Of a DNA stretch of 59,486 bases, positions 32,781-42,106 are shown one piece after another. Source of the stretch: CALWPV01 sp045632125 (GTDB lineage: Bacteria; Bacillota; Clostridia; Lachnospirales; Bianqueaceae). Both the position numbers and the translations under genes were made by a program. The stretch is from NCBI GenBank assembly GCA_045632125.1, contig JAZQWC010000049.1:1-59486 (forward strand), given 5' to 3'. The notes under the pieces were generated by a model. It did no database searches. It had not been told where the DNA came from and worked only from the letters and a program-made list of their open reading frames with translations. Position 1 is the stretch's first letter. Each line of letters starts with the position of its first letter.

Positions 32781-33613
32781 AAAAATTCTTCCTCCAATTC
32801 GCGAATAATGACTGCAATTGCATTTTCATTGTTACTTACGGTGATTCTGTCCGCTGCCTTCAAGCACAGTTCAGTGGCATTGGATACGGCATATCCAATA
32901 TCCGCCATCTCCAGCATCGAAACATCATTTTCATAATCGCCAACACCGATTATCGTATGTATTTTTTCTTTTCCGCCTAGCATTTCGCGCAGTCTTTCCA
33001 CTGCCGGACCTTTACCTCCATCCATTGGTAAAAGCTCCATACCGGTATTCCAACTGCGCTCAAAGCGATACTGCGGAAATTTCTCCTTCATAATTTGCTG
33101 TACTCTAACACAGTCTTCGGGCGTTGTAAAGCAAAAGTTCACCTTATGCCAGGGCTCCTGCACTTCGATCTCCGGATCATCCTTAAACAGATCTTCCAGT
33201 TCGTTGGTCAGCTTTCGCTGATTGTCCCATGTTTTTCCCATGGGCGATCCTGCCCGCATCCAGTTGGCGGAATAGGTCAAGTGATCCACATAGATCAAAT
33301 CACACAAACCCTCATTCACAATATATTCCAGCGCTTCTCTGGGTGGCTCCAGCGTTACCTCATGCAGGGCACGACCCGTGTCTGCATCAAAAATTGTAGT
33401 ACCATTGCCCACCACCTGATAGCAATTGGGCCAAAACTTATCTTTAAAATTCAGCACATGCTTCGGAAACCGCCCTGTCGATATGGTGAACAAACCACCT
33501 TCCTGCTGAAAATAACGGATCGCCGTCGCATTCTCATCGGTAAGCTGTCCCTGACTATTCGTCAAAGTGCCGTCGCAATCAGTACAGATCAAATAACCAT
33601 CAAACTTGCCCAT
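32777..33613 (-). CDS. HAD-superfamily (Cof-type) phosphatase
   Basis: This 278-residue enzyme has the HAD nucleophile motif CTDCDGTLTNSQG (about 9-21), a C2-type cap in the middle and motif IV GVGDYENDVSMLEMA (about 221-235), where the Asp pair binds Mg. Cof-type members dephosphorylate sugar phosphates or cofactors. The frame also has a TTG at 33619, but the ATG at 33613 has AAAGGA at correct spacing. It sits between an esterase gene and the MATE gene, with which it overlaps by 4 nt. Confidence 0.88.
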   Translation of the reverse strand: MGKFDGYLICTDCDGTLTNSQGQLTDENATAIRYFQQEGGLFTISTGRFPKHVLNFKDKFWPNCYQVVGNGTTIFDADTGRALHEVTLEPPREALEYIVNEGLCDLIYVDHLTYSANWMRAGSPMGKTWDNQRKLTNELEDLFKDDPEIEVQEPWHKVNFCFTTPEDCVRVQQIMKEKFPQYRFERSWNTGMELLPMDGGKGPAVERLREMLGGKEKIHTIIGVGDYENDVSMLEMADIGYAVSNATELCLKAADRITVSNNENAIAVIIRELEEEFL

Positions 33614-33641
33614 AATCAATTCCTTTCACGGTCTCCGCCGT

Positions 33642-34457
33642 TTATTCACTCAAATATTTCAGGATCCGGCCTAGACCCCATTCCCAGAAAGCCCATTCAT
33701 GATTTCCTTCATGTTCCTCGTAACGGTGCTCAATGCCCAGCTTATCCCACTCCGCATGCAGTTCACGGGACAAAGGCAGCAAGGCATCCTGCTCACCACA
33801 GGCCAGATACAGCTTCGGCATTATGACGGATTCCTCACCCCTCCGCTGCGCCTCAATCCGCGTCAACAGTCGGTGACTCAATTCCATCACGTCATGCTCG
33901 GTCTTTTCAATTCCATCCAATTCACAGCTAAACACTGTCTTCAAAAACTCACGACGTCTGAAAAACACATTTTCATCCACCGCATCTTCGATCCGCTGCG
34001 TAAGCAACGCACTGGAAAGACCTCCGGCAAAGCCGAAAACCTGCGGATATAAAAGTCCTGTCCGCAGCGCCCCATAACCGCCCATGGAAAGACCGGCAAT
34101 ATAGGTGTCCTCACGAGCCGCTGACAGCGGCAGCATAGCTCTTGTCAGCAGAGGCAATTCTTCTGCCAGAAACTGCTCATAGTTTGCACTGCGATCCGGT
34201 GCATTGTGGTAAAAACTATTATCACCGGATACCATAACAATGGCTAGTTTTTTCGTTCTATTTGCATTGTTGACACCCAGCAAACGGAAGGCATGTACTG
34301 CCGTTGACCAGTTGATAAAACTACCCTGAACTCCATGCAGCAGATATAAGGCTGCCATGGTATCGCCGGGTTTAAGAGCCTCCACCGGCGCAATTACTTC
34401 CAACGTTACAGTACGGTTCATGGTCTTTGAATATACATCAATTTTCATTATTGCCAT
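33642..34457 (-). CDS. Esterase (alpha/beta hydrolase, esterase D-like)
   Basis: This 271-residue alpha/beta hydrolase has the pattern LYLLHGVQGSFINW (oxyanion region, about 36-49), nucleophile Ser in AGLSMGGYGALR (about 122-133), Asp in ACGEQDALLP (about 226) and His in HEGNHEWAFW (about 253). It is related to S-formylglutathione hydrolase, feruloyl and acetyl-xylan esterases (CE1-like). There is no signal peptide. It is only 3 nt after its paralogue at 34461; the pair arose by duplication but has diverged. Confidence 0.88.
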   Translation of the reverse strand: MAIMKIDVYSKTMNRTVTLEVIAPVEALKPGDTMAALYLLHGVQGSFINWSTAVHAFRLLGVNNANRTKKLAIVMVSGDNSFYHNAPDRSANYEQFLAEELPLLTRAMLPLSAAREDTYIAGLSMGGYGALRTGLLYPQVFGFAGGLSSALLTQRIEDAVDENVFFRRREFLKTVFSCELDGIEKTEHDVMELSHRLLTRIEAQRRGEESVIMPKLYLACGEQDALLPLSRELHAEWDKLGIEHRYEEHEGNHEWAFWEWGLGRILKYLSE

Positions 34458-34460
34458 GAT

Positions 34461-35168
34461 TTACACCTCCTGCAGCCAATCCAGCACATCCGGCAGATGA
34501 CCATCCCAATATTCCCAGGTATGACCGCCGCTATGTTCTTCATATACATGGGCAATGCCCTTCTGTTTTAAAAATTCATGATAGGTTCGGTTATCCTGCA
34601 GCAGCGGATCTTCCGTTCCGATGGACAAAAACAGCTCCGGCAGCGGATCTTTTTTAGCTAATACATCCTCCAAGGCCTTCATAGTATCAGCTCCGTGTCC
34701 TACCTTTTGTGCTTCCTCTCCAATGGTAAGACCGGCCGACAGGCCGGCGGCCTTGCCAAACACATGGCCATAGCGAAGTCCACAGCGAATCGCACCTCCG
34801 CCACCCATGGAAAGACCTGCGATCCAGGTATCCTCCCGTTTTGTGGATAGCGGGAAAGCTCCTCGCGTCAGCGCGATAAGCTCTTCACCGATAAATTTCT
34901 CGTAATACTCTTCTCTTTCGGGGTAGTTTAAGTAGTAGGAGTTATCGCCGGAGGGCATGACCACGGCAATACCGCGGCGCTGAGCCCATACGGCAATACG
35001 AGAGTTGCATACCCAATCGCTGTAGTTGCCGCCCCAGCCATGAAGCAGATACAGGGTGGGAAAAGGACCGGTTTCGGTGCTGTTCCACTGATCTACCGGC
35101 AGCAGCACGTTCATGGAGGTGTAGTGCTGAATGCTATTTGACATAAATTCCATTTGAATGAGTGCCAT
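34461..35168 (-). CDS. Esterase (alpha/beta hydrolase, esterase D-like)
   Basis: This is a paralogue of the gene at 33642. It has LYLLHGWGGNYSDW (oxyanion region), nucleophile Ser in AGLSMGGGGAIR, Asp in SIGTEDPLLQ and His in HSGGHTWEYW. The frame is open to 35207, but the ATG at 35168 has GGAGAG at good spacing, giving 235 residues. There is no signal peptide. It is the first gene of the esterase-esterase-HAD-MATE run. No promoter is visible in the 75 nt upstream, which are filled by the acyl-CoA synthetase terminator, so expression may depend on readthrough. Confidence 0.87.
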   Translation of the reverse strand: MALIQMEFMSNSIQHYTSMNVLLPVDQWNSTETGPFPTLYLLHGWGGNYSDWVCNSRIAVWAQRRGIAVVMPSGDNSYYLNYPEREEYYEKFIGEELIALTRGAFPLSTKREDTWIAGLSMGGGGAIRCGLRYGHVFGKAAGLSAGLTIGEEAQKVGHGADTMKALEDVLAKKDPLPELFLSIGTEDPLLQDNRTYHEFLKQKGIAHVYEEHSGGHTWEYWDGHLPDVLDWLQEV

Positions 35169-35185
35169 TGTAATACTCTCCATTG

Positions 35186-35230
35186 CAAAAAAAGGACGCC
35201 GAGGCAAGAAATTGCCTTAGCTATCCTTTT
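35186..35230 (-). terminator. Terminator between acyl-CoA synthetase and esterase genes
   Basis: On the minus strand, AAGGCAA / TTGCCTC-type inner stem within AAAGGA / TCCTTT, followed by T7. The ribosome site of the next gene begins 5 nt after the T-tract, so there is no room for a separate standard promoter. Confidence 0.75.
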
Positions 35231-35242
35231 TCTTGTTATATT

Positions 35243-36928
35243 TTATTTCTTTTCCTGATCTTCCTGACGGATCTGCACGCGACGGATCTTGCCGCTGATG
35301 GTCTTAGGAAGTTCTTTAACAAATTCAATGATACGAGGATACTTATAGGGCGCAGTCACACGTTTTACATGATCCTGCAGCTCCTTGATCAGTTCTTTAG
35401 AGCCCTCGTAACCTTCTGCCAATACAACCGTAGCTTTTACGATCTGACCGCGCACCGGATCGGGTACAGCGGTGATGGCCGTTTCTACAACCGCAGGATG
35501 TTCCAGCAGAGCGCTTTCCACCTCGAAGGGTCCAATGCGGTAGCCGGAAGATTTGATTACGTCATCAGCACGACCTACAAACCACAGATATCCATCTTCA
35601 TCCATCCAAGCTTGATCGCCGGTATGATAATAGCCATCATAACGGGAACGTGCATTGGCAGCGTCATCTTTATAATAGCCAATAAACAGGCCATTGGGTT
35701 TACCATTTTTGATATTAACGCAGACTTCACCTTCCATACCAATTTCACAGGGTTTGCCCTCATCATCCAGTAGTTCAATACCGAAACCGGGGGTAGGACG
35801 ACCCATGGAACCGGGTTTGGGTTCCATCCAGGGTGTGGTAAAGATTGCAACGGGTGTCTCAGTCTGTCCGAAACCTTCACGCATTTTAAGACCGGTAATA
35901 TCATACCAACGGTTATATACTTCCGGATTCAAAGGCTCACCTGCTACATAAGATGCACGCAGCGAAGACAGATCGATACCGCTCAGGTCTTCCTGAATCA
36001 TGAAACGATATACAGTCGGCGGAGCACAGAAAGTTGTGATCTTATATTTTTCGATCATCTTAGCCACTTCCATAGGCGGGAAGCGATGCTCGTAGTCATA
36101 TACGAAGATCGCGGCCTCACTCATCCACTGACCGTACAACTTACCCCAAGCTGCCTTGCCCCAACCGGTTTCCGACATAGTAAAATGCAGATCTTCCGGC
36201 TGCAAATGATGCCAAAAAGCACCGGTAGCAATATGGCCCAACGGATAGTTATAGTCATGGGCAACCATCTTAGGATGTCCGGTAGTACCGGATGTAAAAT
36301 ACATTAAACTGATTAATTCAGGATCATAGTTGGCATCCCAATCTTCGCGGTCAAATACCGGACTGGCTTCTTCTACCAATGCATCAAAATCCACAAAACC
36401 TTCGCGCTGTCCACGCACACAGCCCTTGATCACTTCATCAGGACGCTGACACTTAGCAACACCTTCTGCTACATGGGTAATAACCTCATCGTCATCCCCA
36501 TCCACACCGGTACACAGAACCATCTTGGCACCGGCTGCATCGATACGATAGGCAATATCTTTAGAAGTAAGCAGGTTAGTAGCCGGAATCGCAGTAGCTC
36601 CCAGCTTATGCAGACCAACGATGCTGTACCAGAACTGATAGCGGCGCTTCAAAATCAACAAGACCTTATCACCGCGTTTTACACCTAGCTTTGCAAAGGC
36701 ATTGGCGGCCTTTGCTGACAGCTCAGAAATTTCTTTAAATGTGAAGAATCTTTCTTCACCCTTATCATTACACCATACCAGTGCTGTTTTATCAGGATCT
36801 TTTTCTGCTAAAACATCCACAACGTCAAAGCCGTAATTGAACTTTTCCGGTGCAGTCACCTTATAGTTTTCTCTAAAGTCTGCATCTGATTCAAAATCCA
36901 GACGACAGTAGTTCTCTAAAAAACGCAT
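35243..36928 (-). CDS. Acyl-CoA synthetase (AMP-forming, medium-chain/acetyl type)
   Basis: This 561-residue adenylate-forming enzyme activates a carboxylic acid with ATP and CoA. Motifs are the P-loop-like YFTSGTTGHPKMV (about 213-225), GFGQTET (about 368-374), YHTGDQAWMDEDGY (about 437-450) and the C-terminal Lys in PKTISGKIRR (about 544-553). The N-terminal layout (FNYGFDVVDVLA) fits the ACSM-like medium-chain or aromatic acid ligases and less so the classical AcsA. It follows the XRE-cupin gene by 14 nt, suggesting that this regulator controls it. Confidence 0.9.
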   Translation of the reverse strand: MRFLENYCRLDFESDADFRENYKVTAPEKFNYGFDVVDVLAEKDPDKTALVWCNDKGEERFFTFKEISELSAKAANAFAKLGVKRGDKVLLILKRRYQFWYSIVGLHKLGATAIPATNLLTSKDIAYRIDAAGAKMVLCTGVDGDDDEVITHVAEGVAKCQRPDEVIKGCVRGQREGFVDFDALVEEASPVFDREDWDANYDPELISLMYFTSGTTGHPKMVAHDYNYPLGHIATGAFWHHLQPEDLHFTMSETGWGKAAWGKLYGQWMSEAAIFVYDYEHRFPPMEVAKMIEKYKITTFCAPPTVYRFMIQEDLSGIDLSSLRASYVAGEPLNPEVYNRWYDITGLKMREGFGQTETPVAIFTTPWMEPKPGSMGRPTPGFGIELLDDEGKPCEIGMEGEVCVNIKNGKPNGLFIGYYKDDAANARSRYDGYYHTGDQAWMDEDGYLWFVGRADDVIKSSGYRIGPFEVESALLEHPAVVETAITAVPDPVRGQIVKATVVLAEGYEGSKELIKELQDHVKRVTAPYKYPRIIEFVKELPKTISGKIRRVQIRQEDQEKK

Positions 36929-36942
36929 TGCAAACTTTCTCC

Positions 36943-37491
36943 TTAAACGATAATTACCAAAATCTTAGCGGGCTTTCCATCCAGAGCCTTCATACCATGA
37001 GGGCTGGTGGATACAAAGTAAATGGAGTCGCCTTCTTCAATCACATACTCATGATTGTCGATCTTCATAATAAAGCGACCCTCTACGCAGTAATGATACT
37101 CGTGTCCGGAGTGAACGCTTACCGGAATCTCATCGGAATCGTTAGGAGCAACCGTAACCATAAAGGGTTCCAGTTTACGATTTGCAAAGTTATATGCCAG
37201 GTTTTGATAGCCGTAGGCTTTATTACGCTGCGTACCAACACCTTGACCTTTGCGTACGATGGAGATCTGGGAAAGCTTCGGTGAAGAACCGGTAATCAGT
37301 TCTGTTAAATCGATTCCCATCATATTGCAGAACTCATGCATGACACTTACCTGAAGTTCTTTTTCTCCTGCCTCATACATCTGGTAGGTTTCCAGTGACA
37401 TCCCCAAACGATCAGCTACCTGCTGCTGGGTAAATTCGCAGTCTTCACGAATGCCATACATTCGCTGTGCGATTTCTTGATTCTTATTCAT
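36943..37491 (-). CDS. XRE-family regulator with C-terminal cupin
   Basis: This 182-residue transcription factor has a helix-turn-helix (QRMYGIREDCEFTQQQVADRLGMS, given in parts; about 9-62) and a cupin sensor domain at the end (HSGHEYHYCVEGRFIM, about 122-137). Such HTH-cupin regulators respond to small acids or sugars and often sit beside the enzyme they control. The frame opens at 37551, but the ATG at 37491 follows AAAGGAGG. It overlaps the stop of the upstream membrane-protein gene by 8 nt and precedes the acyl-CoA synthetase gene by 14 nt. Confidence 0.88.
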   Translation of the reverse strand: MNKNQEIAQRMYGIREDCEFTQQQVADRLGMSLETYQMYEAGEKELQVSVMHEFCNMMGIDLTELITGSSPKLSQISIVRKGQGVGTQRNKAYGYQNLAYNFANRKLEPFMVTVAPNDSDEIPVSVHSGHEYHYCVEGRFIMKIDNHEYVIEEGDSIYFVSTSPHGMKALDGKPAKILVIIV

Positions 37492-38716
37492 GACTTCCTC
37501 CTTTGTGGGCATACCGTGCTTCATCGTATGCCTGCACCAACTCCCGTACATCCGGCAGCGTCTCCGCTACCTCGATGGGAGTTTCATATGGGTGTACTTT
37601 CTTACCCATATGTCCTCGTACCTTCTTATAGTAGGCACGGCGGATCTTATTTTCCGGACTGTTATCAAACATGTCCTTTAAACTGCGTCTTTGCTTTTTC
37701 TGCTTGGGCGCAGCCTTATAAAACACCTTTGTTTCCTCGTAATCCTGTTCCTGATACTTATGCACCTCGCTGAAACGCTTAAATGCGCTATAGCAGCAAT
37801 ATGCAATAAAACCAATCACAACAGCAAAGAATACAACTTCCAGAATGAATTCCAAAATCAACCAAATAGGAGCGGTCTCACCCGGTACCATAGCCATTTC
37901 AGGTGAAACACCTTCCTGTTCTGCCGGCGGTGCCTCTTCTTCGATGTATCCTTCCGAGGTATCTGCTTCACTGAGCAATCGACTCACTCTGCGAATAAAC
38001 ATGATCATCATGGCCGTCAGGTAATTGATCAGATCATCCATACCTGCCACATACAATACAGCAAATAATACAACCACAATACCCAAGTAGCCCAAAAACA
38101 TCTTGTTATTGAAGCTAATTACACGGCGCACCGAGAAATTACCTTCTTTATCAAGACTCTTCAGCGCATCATGTACTCCGATCCAATGCTGATAATACAG
38201 GAACATAATGCCATACAAAATAGCCAGACTCATCAGTACAGGCGTAAATGCCATGTAATTATGGTCCACTGCCACAATATAAACACAGATCATGCCTACT
38301 AAAACCAGCAGCAGCATGGGCATAGAAAGCTCACGCTCACTCTGTTTCGACATTTGACGAACCACGCCATAGACCGTCAGTATGAGCCAATAGATCACAC
38401 CAAAACAGGTCAGGATCAAATGGGGCGATAGCAGGACCCATGCTCCCATCACCAGATGCAGCACAAAATATAAGATCACACTGGGAATGCATCTGCGCAC
38501 ATAAGTAGATAGCCACGGCATGAGCAAATATCCAATCGCATACCACGCATGAGCGTAGGTGCCATCTGCCAGTTCATATCCGGCGTACAACATGATCGGT
38601 ACAATACCACTTACCAGCAAAAATACTTTTAGTGCTTCAATTACGACGGGGTACTTAGGCTTTTTGTAATACTCCTTATCGCCCAAGCGACCGTCGGAAA
38701 CATAATTATATGCCAT
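37484..38716 (-). CDS. Membrane protein with DUF4129-like C-terminus (MoxR/DUF58 cluster)
   Basis: This 410-residue protein has about seven transmembrane helices (residues 25-210), a low-complexity acidic loop (about 245-275), one more helix (about 290-312) and a basic cytoplasmic tail. The tail reads IRRAYYKKVRGHM, then YETPIEVAETLPD, then LVQAYDEARYA, the pattern of the DUF4129 domain found behind transglutaminase-like proteins in MoxR operons. Here the transglutaminase domain itself is missing. The gene lies directly after DUF58. Its last codons (KGGSHE) double as the ribosome site of the XRE-cupin gene. Confidence 0.7.
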   Translation of the reverse strand: MAYNYVSDGRLGDKEYYKKPKYPVVIEALKVFLLVSGIVPIMLYAGYELADGTYAHAWYAIGYLLMPWLSTYVRRCIPSVILYFVLHLVMGAWVLLSPHLILTCFGVIYWLILTVYGVVRQMSKQSERELSMPMLLLVLVGMICVYIVAVDHNYMAFTPVLMSLAILYGIMFLYYQHWIGVHDALKSLDKEGNFSVRRVISFNNKMFLGYLGIVVVLFAVLYVAGMDDLINYLTAMMIMFIRRVSRLLSEADTSEGYIEEEAPPAEQEGVSPEMAMVPGETAPIWLILEFILEVVFFAVVIGFIAYCCYSAFKRFSEVHKYQEQDYEETKVFYKAAPKQKKQRRSLKDMFDNSPENKIRRAYYKKVRGHMGKKVHPYETPIEVAETLPDVRELVQAYDEARYAHKGGSHE

Positions 38717-38729
38717 AGTATCCCTCCTC

Positions 38730-39836
38730 TCAGACCTTATAGAAGTGGAAGTCTTCTATGGTTTTATCCATGTCCTGAATATGCTGTTCCAGCTGCTCAA
38801 AACCAAAACCGGAAATAGGACAGATCCAGGTACAAGATGTAGTATAGCTATGCAGATTATTATAAGCTTCGATCAGATCCTTACCATAATAAGGCGCAAT
38901 GATCACGTAATAATCCTCGGCCTGCCGTTTCTCCTGCAAAGCATCCACGATATCGCTGCCGCGGCTGCCGCGTGCATCCAGCTCCAGACGCGCCATATTT
39001 TCCAACACAGTGTCAATATGGTTCTCACTGCAGCCGGCCTCGATGGACAGTTCTTTCTTATCCAAACTATCCAGACCGTTACACATAAAACTACAGGGTA
39101 CGCCGTCGCGTTCAAAACGACTCAGCATAGCTGCCGCCAAACGCAGACCCGACTCATACAGATTTTCATCGTAGTAGTTGGTGGCATTGTCGGTAAGAAG
39201 AATCAAACGCACGGTCTGATCCAAAGTAAACTCATGGGTATTGACCAGCCATTTTCCTGCTTTAGCCGATGCCATGAAGTTAATATCTTTAAAACTATCG
39301 TGCTCCTGATAGTCACGGATTCCTTTAAACAAGAAGGGATCTTCGATAGTATAGCGTTTGGTGGCCATATTACCCATGATCTTTTCATAGGGAACATCAA
39401 ACACTTCCTTTTCCACCGTGGCAGGATACACCGTGATCTGAGCCTCATTGTCCATCACCTTTACAAACTTTTTGGTAATGAACATGTCATAGCTCAGCAG
39501 ATCCAACTTATTGATCTGATATACGCCGCGGCGCTTCAGTTCAAGCTTGCTCTTACGGGTAATCTGCTGATGGAACAAAATATTAAAAACGTCACTGCGA
39601 AAAATCTCGGCTGTTTTACCGTTACGCAAGATCTGAAACTTCAGATGCACCCAGGGCAGCGGCAAAAACTTGTCGTTGGTCATGACCTCGGTGATCTCGG
39701 TCTCATTTCCTTCGAACATATAGCTATCGCGGATCTTCACCTGTGCCGTCAGCTTTTTACTCCAAAAATGATGATACACGACCTTCTGCGCCCACAGCAG
39801 CAGGCCGATAACGATCAGTACAATTAATACAGGCAT
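38730..39836 (-). CDS. DUF58-family protein
   Basis: This 368-residue protein has an N-terminal helix (about 2-17), a beta-rich region and a C-terminal von Willebrand A-like DUF58 region containing GIRDYQEHDSFKDINFMASAKAG (in two parts, about 166-188). The R-x-Y and D-x-x-x-I-x-W/F-x-A-S pattern marks the family. DUF58 proteins occur with MoxR ATPases, which are thought to remodel or activate them. It lies 6 nt after the MoxR gene and 13 nt before the DUF4129-like gene. Confidence 0.87.
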   Translation of the reverse strand: MPVLIVLIVIGLLLWAQKVVYHHFWSKKLTAQVKIRDSYMFEGNETEITEVMTNDKFLPLPWVHLKFQILRNGKTAEIFRSDVFNILFHQQITRKSKLELKRRGVYQINKLDLLSYDMFITKKFVKVMDNEAQITVYPATVEKEVFDVPYEKIMGNMATKRYTIEDPFLFKGIRDYQEHDSFKDINFMASAKAGKWLVNTHEFTLDQTVRLILLTDNATNYYDENLYESGLRLAAAMLSRFERDGVPCSFMCNGLDSLDKKELSIEAGCSENHIDTVLENMARLELDARGSRGSDIVDALQEKRQAEDYYVIIAPYYGKDLIEAYNNLHSYTTSCTWICPISGFGFEQLEQHIQDMDKTIEDFHFYKV

Positions 39837-39842
39837 GGATCA

Positions 39843-40814
39843 TCATCCTTCCTGTTTAACGTTCTTCCAATCCTCGGTGGGAACCTCGACCGATTCCAGA
39901 ATATCCTGGATCAGGTTGACGATCTGAGTGGATTTATTTCTCTGGCTGCCGCGCAGAATAATTCTGTGGCCCAATACCGGTACGGCCAGATCTTTAATAT
40001 CATCCGGAATCACATAGCTGCGGCCGTTAATAGCGGCCAGCGCCTGAGCTGCCTTCAGCAGAGCCAGGTTACCTCGAGGGCTAACACCCAGCTGTACGCC
40101 TTCCATCTTTCTGGTCATTTCAACGATATCAACGCTGTAAGCAGCAATATCAGGATGAATCGTAACCTGCTTTACGCTCTCCTGCATATCCAGCAGCTGC
40201 TCACGAGTGCAAACGGGCTCTACCTTCTCGGCGGGGATCTCATTTACAAAGCGGCGCAGGATCTCGATGGAATCAGCCTTATCGGTATAACCCATGGACA
40301 GCTGGATCAGAAAACGGTCAAGCTGTGCCTCCGGCAGCGGGAAGGTACCCTGAGTCTCTACCGGGTTCTCGGTAGCGATTACAAAGAAGGGCTTCTCCAG
40401 CTGATAAGTGGTACCATCAACAGTGATCTGCTTTTCTTCCATACTCTCCAACAAACTGGACTGGGTTCTGGGAGTGGCACGGTTGATCTCATCGGCCAAC
40501 AGCACATTGGTAAACAAAGCGCCCTCGCGGAATACGAATTCGCTTTCTTTCTGATTATAATAGTTGATACCGATCAAGTCAGAGGGCAACAGGTCGGGAG
40601 TAAACTGAATTCGCTTAAAAGTAGTATCTAAAGATTTCGCTAATGACTTAGCCAGTACGGTTTTACCGGTTCCGGGTACGTCTTCCAATAATACATGTCC
40701 TTTTGCCAGCAGGGCTGCCAGAATCAGCTCGATCTTCTCTGACTTACCTACTACAACTTTCTCCATATTCTCTTTAATCTTCTGTGTGAGTGCTTGAATT
40801 TCTGCAATCTGCAT
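39843..40814 (-). CDS. MoxR-family AAA+ ATPase
   Basis: This 323-residue AAA+ ATPase of the MoxR family has Walker A VPGTGKTVLAKSLA (about 45-58), Walker B LLADEINRATPRTQSSLLE (about 105-123), the sensor motif ATENPVETQGTFPLPEAQLDRF (about 148-169, given as one family block in the protein) and GVSPRGNLALLKAAQA (about 245). MoxR proteins act as chaperones for metal-centre or VWA-containing partners. The frame is open to 40853, but ATG at 40814 has AGAGGA at 9 nt. It is the first gene of the run to 35243. Confidence 0.92.
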   Translation of the reverse strand: MQIAEIQALTQKIKENMEKVVVGKSEKIELILAALLAKGHVLLEDVPGTGKTVLAKSLAKSLDTTFKRIQFTPDLLPSDLIGINYYNQKESEFVFREGALFTNVLLADEINRATPRTQSSLLESMEEKQITVDGTTYQLEKPFFVIATENPVETQGTFPLPEAQLDRFLIQLSMGYTDKADSIEILRRFVNEIPAEKVEPVCTREQLLDMQESVKQVTIHPDIAAYSVDIVEMTRKMEGVQLGVSPRGNLALLKAAQALAAINGRSYVIPDDIKDLAVPVLGHRIILRGSQRNKSTQIVNLIQDILESVEVPTEDWKNVKQEG

Positions 40815-40851
40815 GTACATTGTCCTCTCTCTCGTTATAGATATATTCTCC

Positions 40852-40880
40852 ATTATACCACCACGATGGCTTGTAGTAAA
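40852..40880 (-). promoter_or_regulatory. Promoter of the MoxR operon
   Basis: On the minus strand, -35 TTTACT (40875-40880), a 17-bp spacer and -10 TATAAT (40852-40857). Confidence 0.7.
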
Positions 40881-41086
40881 TAGAAAACTAACTAACTATG
40901 ACAAAAATCACAGCGAAAATTTCGCGTAAAGTCCTGCAAACTTCTTTATTTTTTTAGGCAAATATGGTAAACTAATGAAGTCTAAAGACTAGCTTTTGTG
41001 TGCGTCTTTTTGCCTGCCAAGCAGGCAGAAATATCGAAAAAGCCTTTTTTATTCATGCCATTCATAATCGGGAGGAATATTCTATT

Positions 41087-41959
41087 ATGAAATCATCCAC
41101 AAAAGATTTTATTAAAACTCATGGCCGCGTGGTCCTCATGGTGATCGCAGGCAGCTTAATCTACTCTTTGGGTATGAACCTGTTTTATATCAATGCTAAA
41201 CTGCTTAGCGGTGGTGTAACCGGTTTTGCCCAGCTGATCAATTATCAGTTCGGCCTACCGATTTCAGTGATGGTAATTGCTCTTAACATTCCGCTGTTTT
41301 TGATTGGTTGGAAGTTTGTGAGCAAAAAATTCTTCTTATACAGTTTAATGGGCATGGGTATTTTCTCCTTGGCGTTGGAAGTGTTTAGGGGCATTTCCAT
41401 TCCATACGATAGTCTTCTTACCTCCGTCGGCTTAGGTCCGATCCTCACCGGTTTGGGCTTAGGCATCATCTATCGCAGCGGTGCTTCCACAGGCGGCAGC
41501 GACATTATAGCAAAAGTTATTCATAAGTATTTCTCCATTAATATGGCCACCACCGGCTTAGCTATCAATGCAGTAATCGTTATGATCGCTTCTTTAATCT
41601 ACGGTCTGGATCAAGCAGTAATCACCTTGATCGCTATGTTTATCAGTGCAAAGGCTAATTCCTATGTGATCGATGGTGTAGATCATCGTCGTGCTATTAC
41701 CATCATTACCAACAAGCCTAAAGAGGTTGCCGACGGTTTGATGGCCGGCATTGCCCGTGGCGTTACCGTTACCAAGGGTTATGGCGCCTACAGCGGCGAA
41801 GATCGTTATGTGCTGTATTGTGTAATCGCCAAGACCCAGTTGGCGCCTTTGAAGCGTATTGTAAAGGACGCTGATCCGCATGCATTCTTTACGATCACCA
41901 TGGTAACCGGTGTGTATGGTCATGGTCATAGCTTTATTTCTTTGGAACATTTGGAATAA
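41087..41959 (+). CDS. yitT: YitT-family membrane protein
   Basis: This 290-residue protein has six transmembrane helices and a C-terminal soluble DUF2179 domain (about 225-285, RRAITIITNKPKEVADGL then FFTITMVTGVYGHG). The N-terminal half has the YitT pattern NAKLLSGGVTGFAQLINYQFGLP and later RSGASTGGSDIIAK. Function unknown; members are common in Firmicutes. The frame extends to 41000, but the ATG at 41087 has GGGAGGA and gives the usual N-terminus. The leader contains a GCCTGC / GCAGGC hairpin near 41020. Confidence 0.9.
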   Translation: MKSSTKDFIKTHGRVVLMVIAGSLIYSLGMNLFYINAKLLSGGVTGFAQLINYQFGLPISVMVIALNIPLFLIGWKFVSKKFFLYSLMGMGIFSLALEVFRGISIPYDSLLTSVGLGPILTGLGLGIIYRSGASTGGSDIIAKVIHKYFSINMATTGLAINAVIVMIASLIYGLDQAVITLIAMFISAKANSYVIDGVDHRRAITIITNKPKEVADGLMAGIARGVTVTKGYGAYSGEDRYVLYCVIAKTQLAPLKRIVKDADPHAFFTITMVTGVYGHGHSFISLEHLE

Positions 41960-41972
41960 AACAACAGTTTTC

Positions 41973-42008
41973 AAAGTCCTGCGTTTGTTCGATCGCAGGA
42001 CTTTTTTT
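41973..42008 (+). terminator. Terminator of yitT
   Basis: An 11-bp stem AAAGTCCTGCG / CGCAGGACTTT with a 10-nt loop and T7. Confidence 0.9.
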
Positions 42009-42106
42009 ATTCGCCCTATGTCCGCTCTTCACCCCTTTATGTTCGCCGCCAGAATGCATATTTTTCATCGCCAAAACACCTAAATTTTATCATAAAATCA
42101 GCTCAA

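Noticed and set aside
38745..39827. 360-codon plus-strand frame opposite DUF58
   Set aside because: Antisense shadow of a gene with clear family motifs and ribosome site.
41950..42090. 44-codon minus-strand frame between yitT and gyrB
   Set aside because: Runs through the yitT terminator and the yitT 3' end, and has no properly spaced ribosome site.
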